In this document: one piece after another, positions 6,435 to 6,608 of the stretch
How the letters are laid out: each line of letters begins with the position of its first letter
Numbering within the stretch: position 1 is the first letter of the stretch
DNA from: Candidatus Zixiibacteriota bacterium
GTDB lineage: Bacteria > Zixibacteria > MSB-5A5 > WJJR01
Direction of reading: 5' to 3'
Assembly: GCA_014729565.1 (NCBI GenBank)
Contig: WJJR01000060.1
Coordinates: 1 to 6,608, forward strand
Length of the DNA: 6,608 nt
The notes under the pieces: model-generated
What the model saw: the letters and a program-made list of their open reading frames with translations, nothing else
What the model was told of the DNA's origin: nothing
The model's database searches: none
Translations under genes and position numbers: made by a program

Positions 6435-6608
6435 CTACAGATTCAGGCCGATAGCCAGAAGGATGCCGAATACAATCTGCAGTTGCGCCGTGCGAGCGAG
6501 CACCGTGTTCATCATCGGTCCATCGGTGGTAGTGAAGACAGTACGAATCAATCGCCACGCCGGCAGCAGACATGCACTCGCCAGCAATACACCAGCACTA
6601 CTCATACC
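6435..6608 (-). CDS. menA: 1,4-dihydroxy-2-naphthoate polyprenyltransferase, C-terminal end (partial)
   Basis: Only the last 57 codons and the TAG stop are in the window; the rest lies beyond the right edge, and translation is in frame from 6608. The residues give a hydrophobic segment (GVLLASACLLPAWRLI), a polar loop (TTTDGPMMNTVLARTAQ) and a final membrane helix (LQIVFGILLAIGLNL). The pattern NTVLARTAQLQIVFGILLAIG matches my memory of the MenA tail, where 'TAxLQLxFGxLLAxG' closes the last transmembrane helix. MenA attaches the polyprenyl chain to 1,4-dihydroxy-2-naphthoate in the inner membrane. The call is supported by the gene that follows, menC, 2 nt downstream. UbiA-family relatives cannot be excluded from so short a tail, but the context favours MenA. 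Confidence 0.82.
   Translation of the reverse strand, partial: GMSSAGVLLASACLLPAWRLIRTVFTTTDGPMMNTVLARTAQLQIVFGILLAIGLNL

Noticed and set aside
6433..6573. N-terminal 47-residue extension of MenC
   Set aside because: The stretch is MenA coding sequence in another frame and does not resemble a MenC N-terminus, whereas the residues after the ATG at 6432 do.
1..6608. CRISPR array, tRNA or rRNA genes
   Set aside because: No regularly spaced direct repeats, tRNA cloverleaf with a T-loop motif, or rRNA sequence was seen.
3202..6608. A functional link between dcd and menaquinone synthesis
   Set aside because: The gap, the hairpin and the strong separate ribosome binding site suggest simple adjacency, and no known pathway connects dUTP formation with menaquinone.

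Overview
The window comes from a Gram-negative bacterium. It encodes an outer-membrane TonB-dependent receptor with a signal peptide and a C-terminal phenylalanine, plus enzymes of the classical o-succinylbenzoate menaquinone pathway. The receptor carries an N-terminal carboxypeptidase-regulatory-like domain. That layout is commonest in Bacteroidota and the wider FCB group, but the moderately GC-rich DNA and clear Shine-Dalgarno sites argue against a typical Bacteroidota genome. A deep-branching FCB-type or candidate phylum is my inference; no rRNA or other phylogenetic marker is present to settle it. All recognisable genes lie on the minus strand.

Layout from the right edge, in the direction of transcription. 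The last 57 codons of menA (6435-6608) run off the window. menC (5356-6432) starts 2 nt after the menA stop, and menE (3863-5359) overlaps menC by 4 nt, so the three form a tightly coupled block. MenC makes o-succinylbenzoate, MenE activates it to the CoA thioester, and MenA later prenylates dihydroxynaphthoate in the membrane. A 106-nt gap with a 7-bp hairpin follows, then dcd (dCTP deaminase, 3202-3756) with its own strong Shine-Dalgarno. Next is a gene-free stretch of 538 nt (2664-3201) holding a 175-bp element that resembles a MITE, then a TonB-dependent receptor (369-2663). The final 368 nt (1-368) carry no gene but hold two prominent inverted repeats.

The coding content is ordinary housekeeping plus one receptor of unknown substrate. 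The least expected signals are in the two intergenic regions. The 2893-3067 element has 26-bp imperfect terminal inverted repeats around a 56-bp core that can fold either as one long hairpin or as a gap-free three-way junction. A perfect 20-bp-stem hairpin lies at 223-265, and a REP-like palindrome at 136-179. I do not see evidence for a new defence, biosynthetic or regulatory system here.
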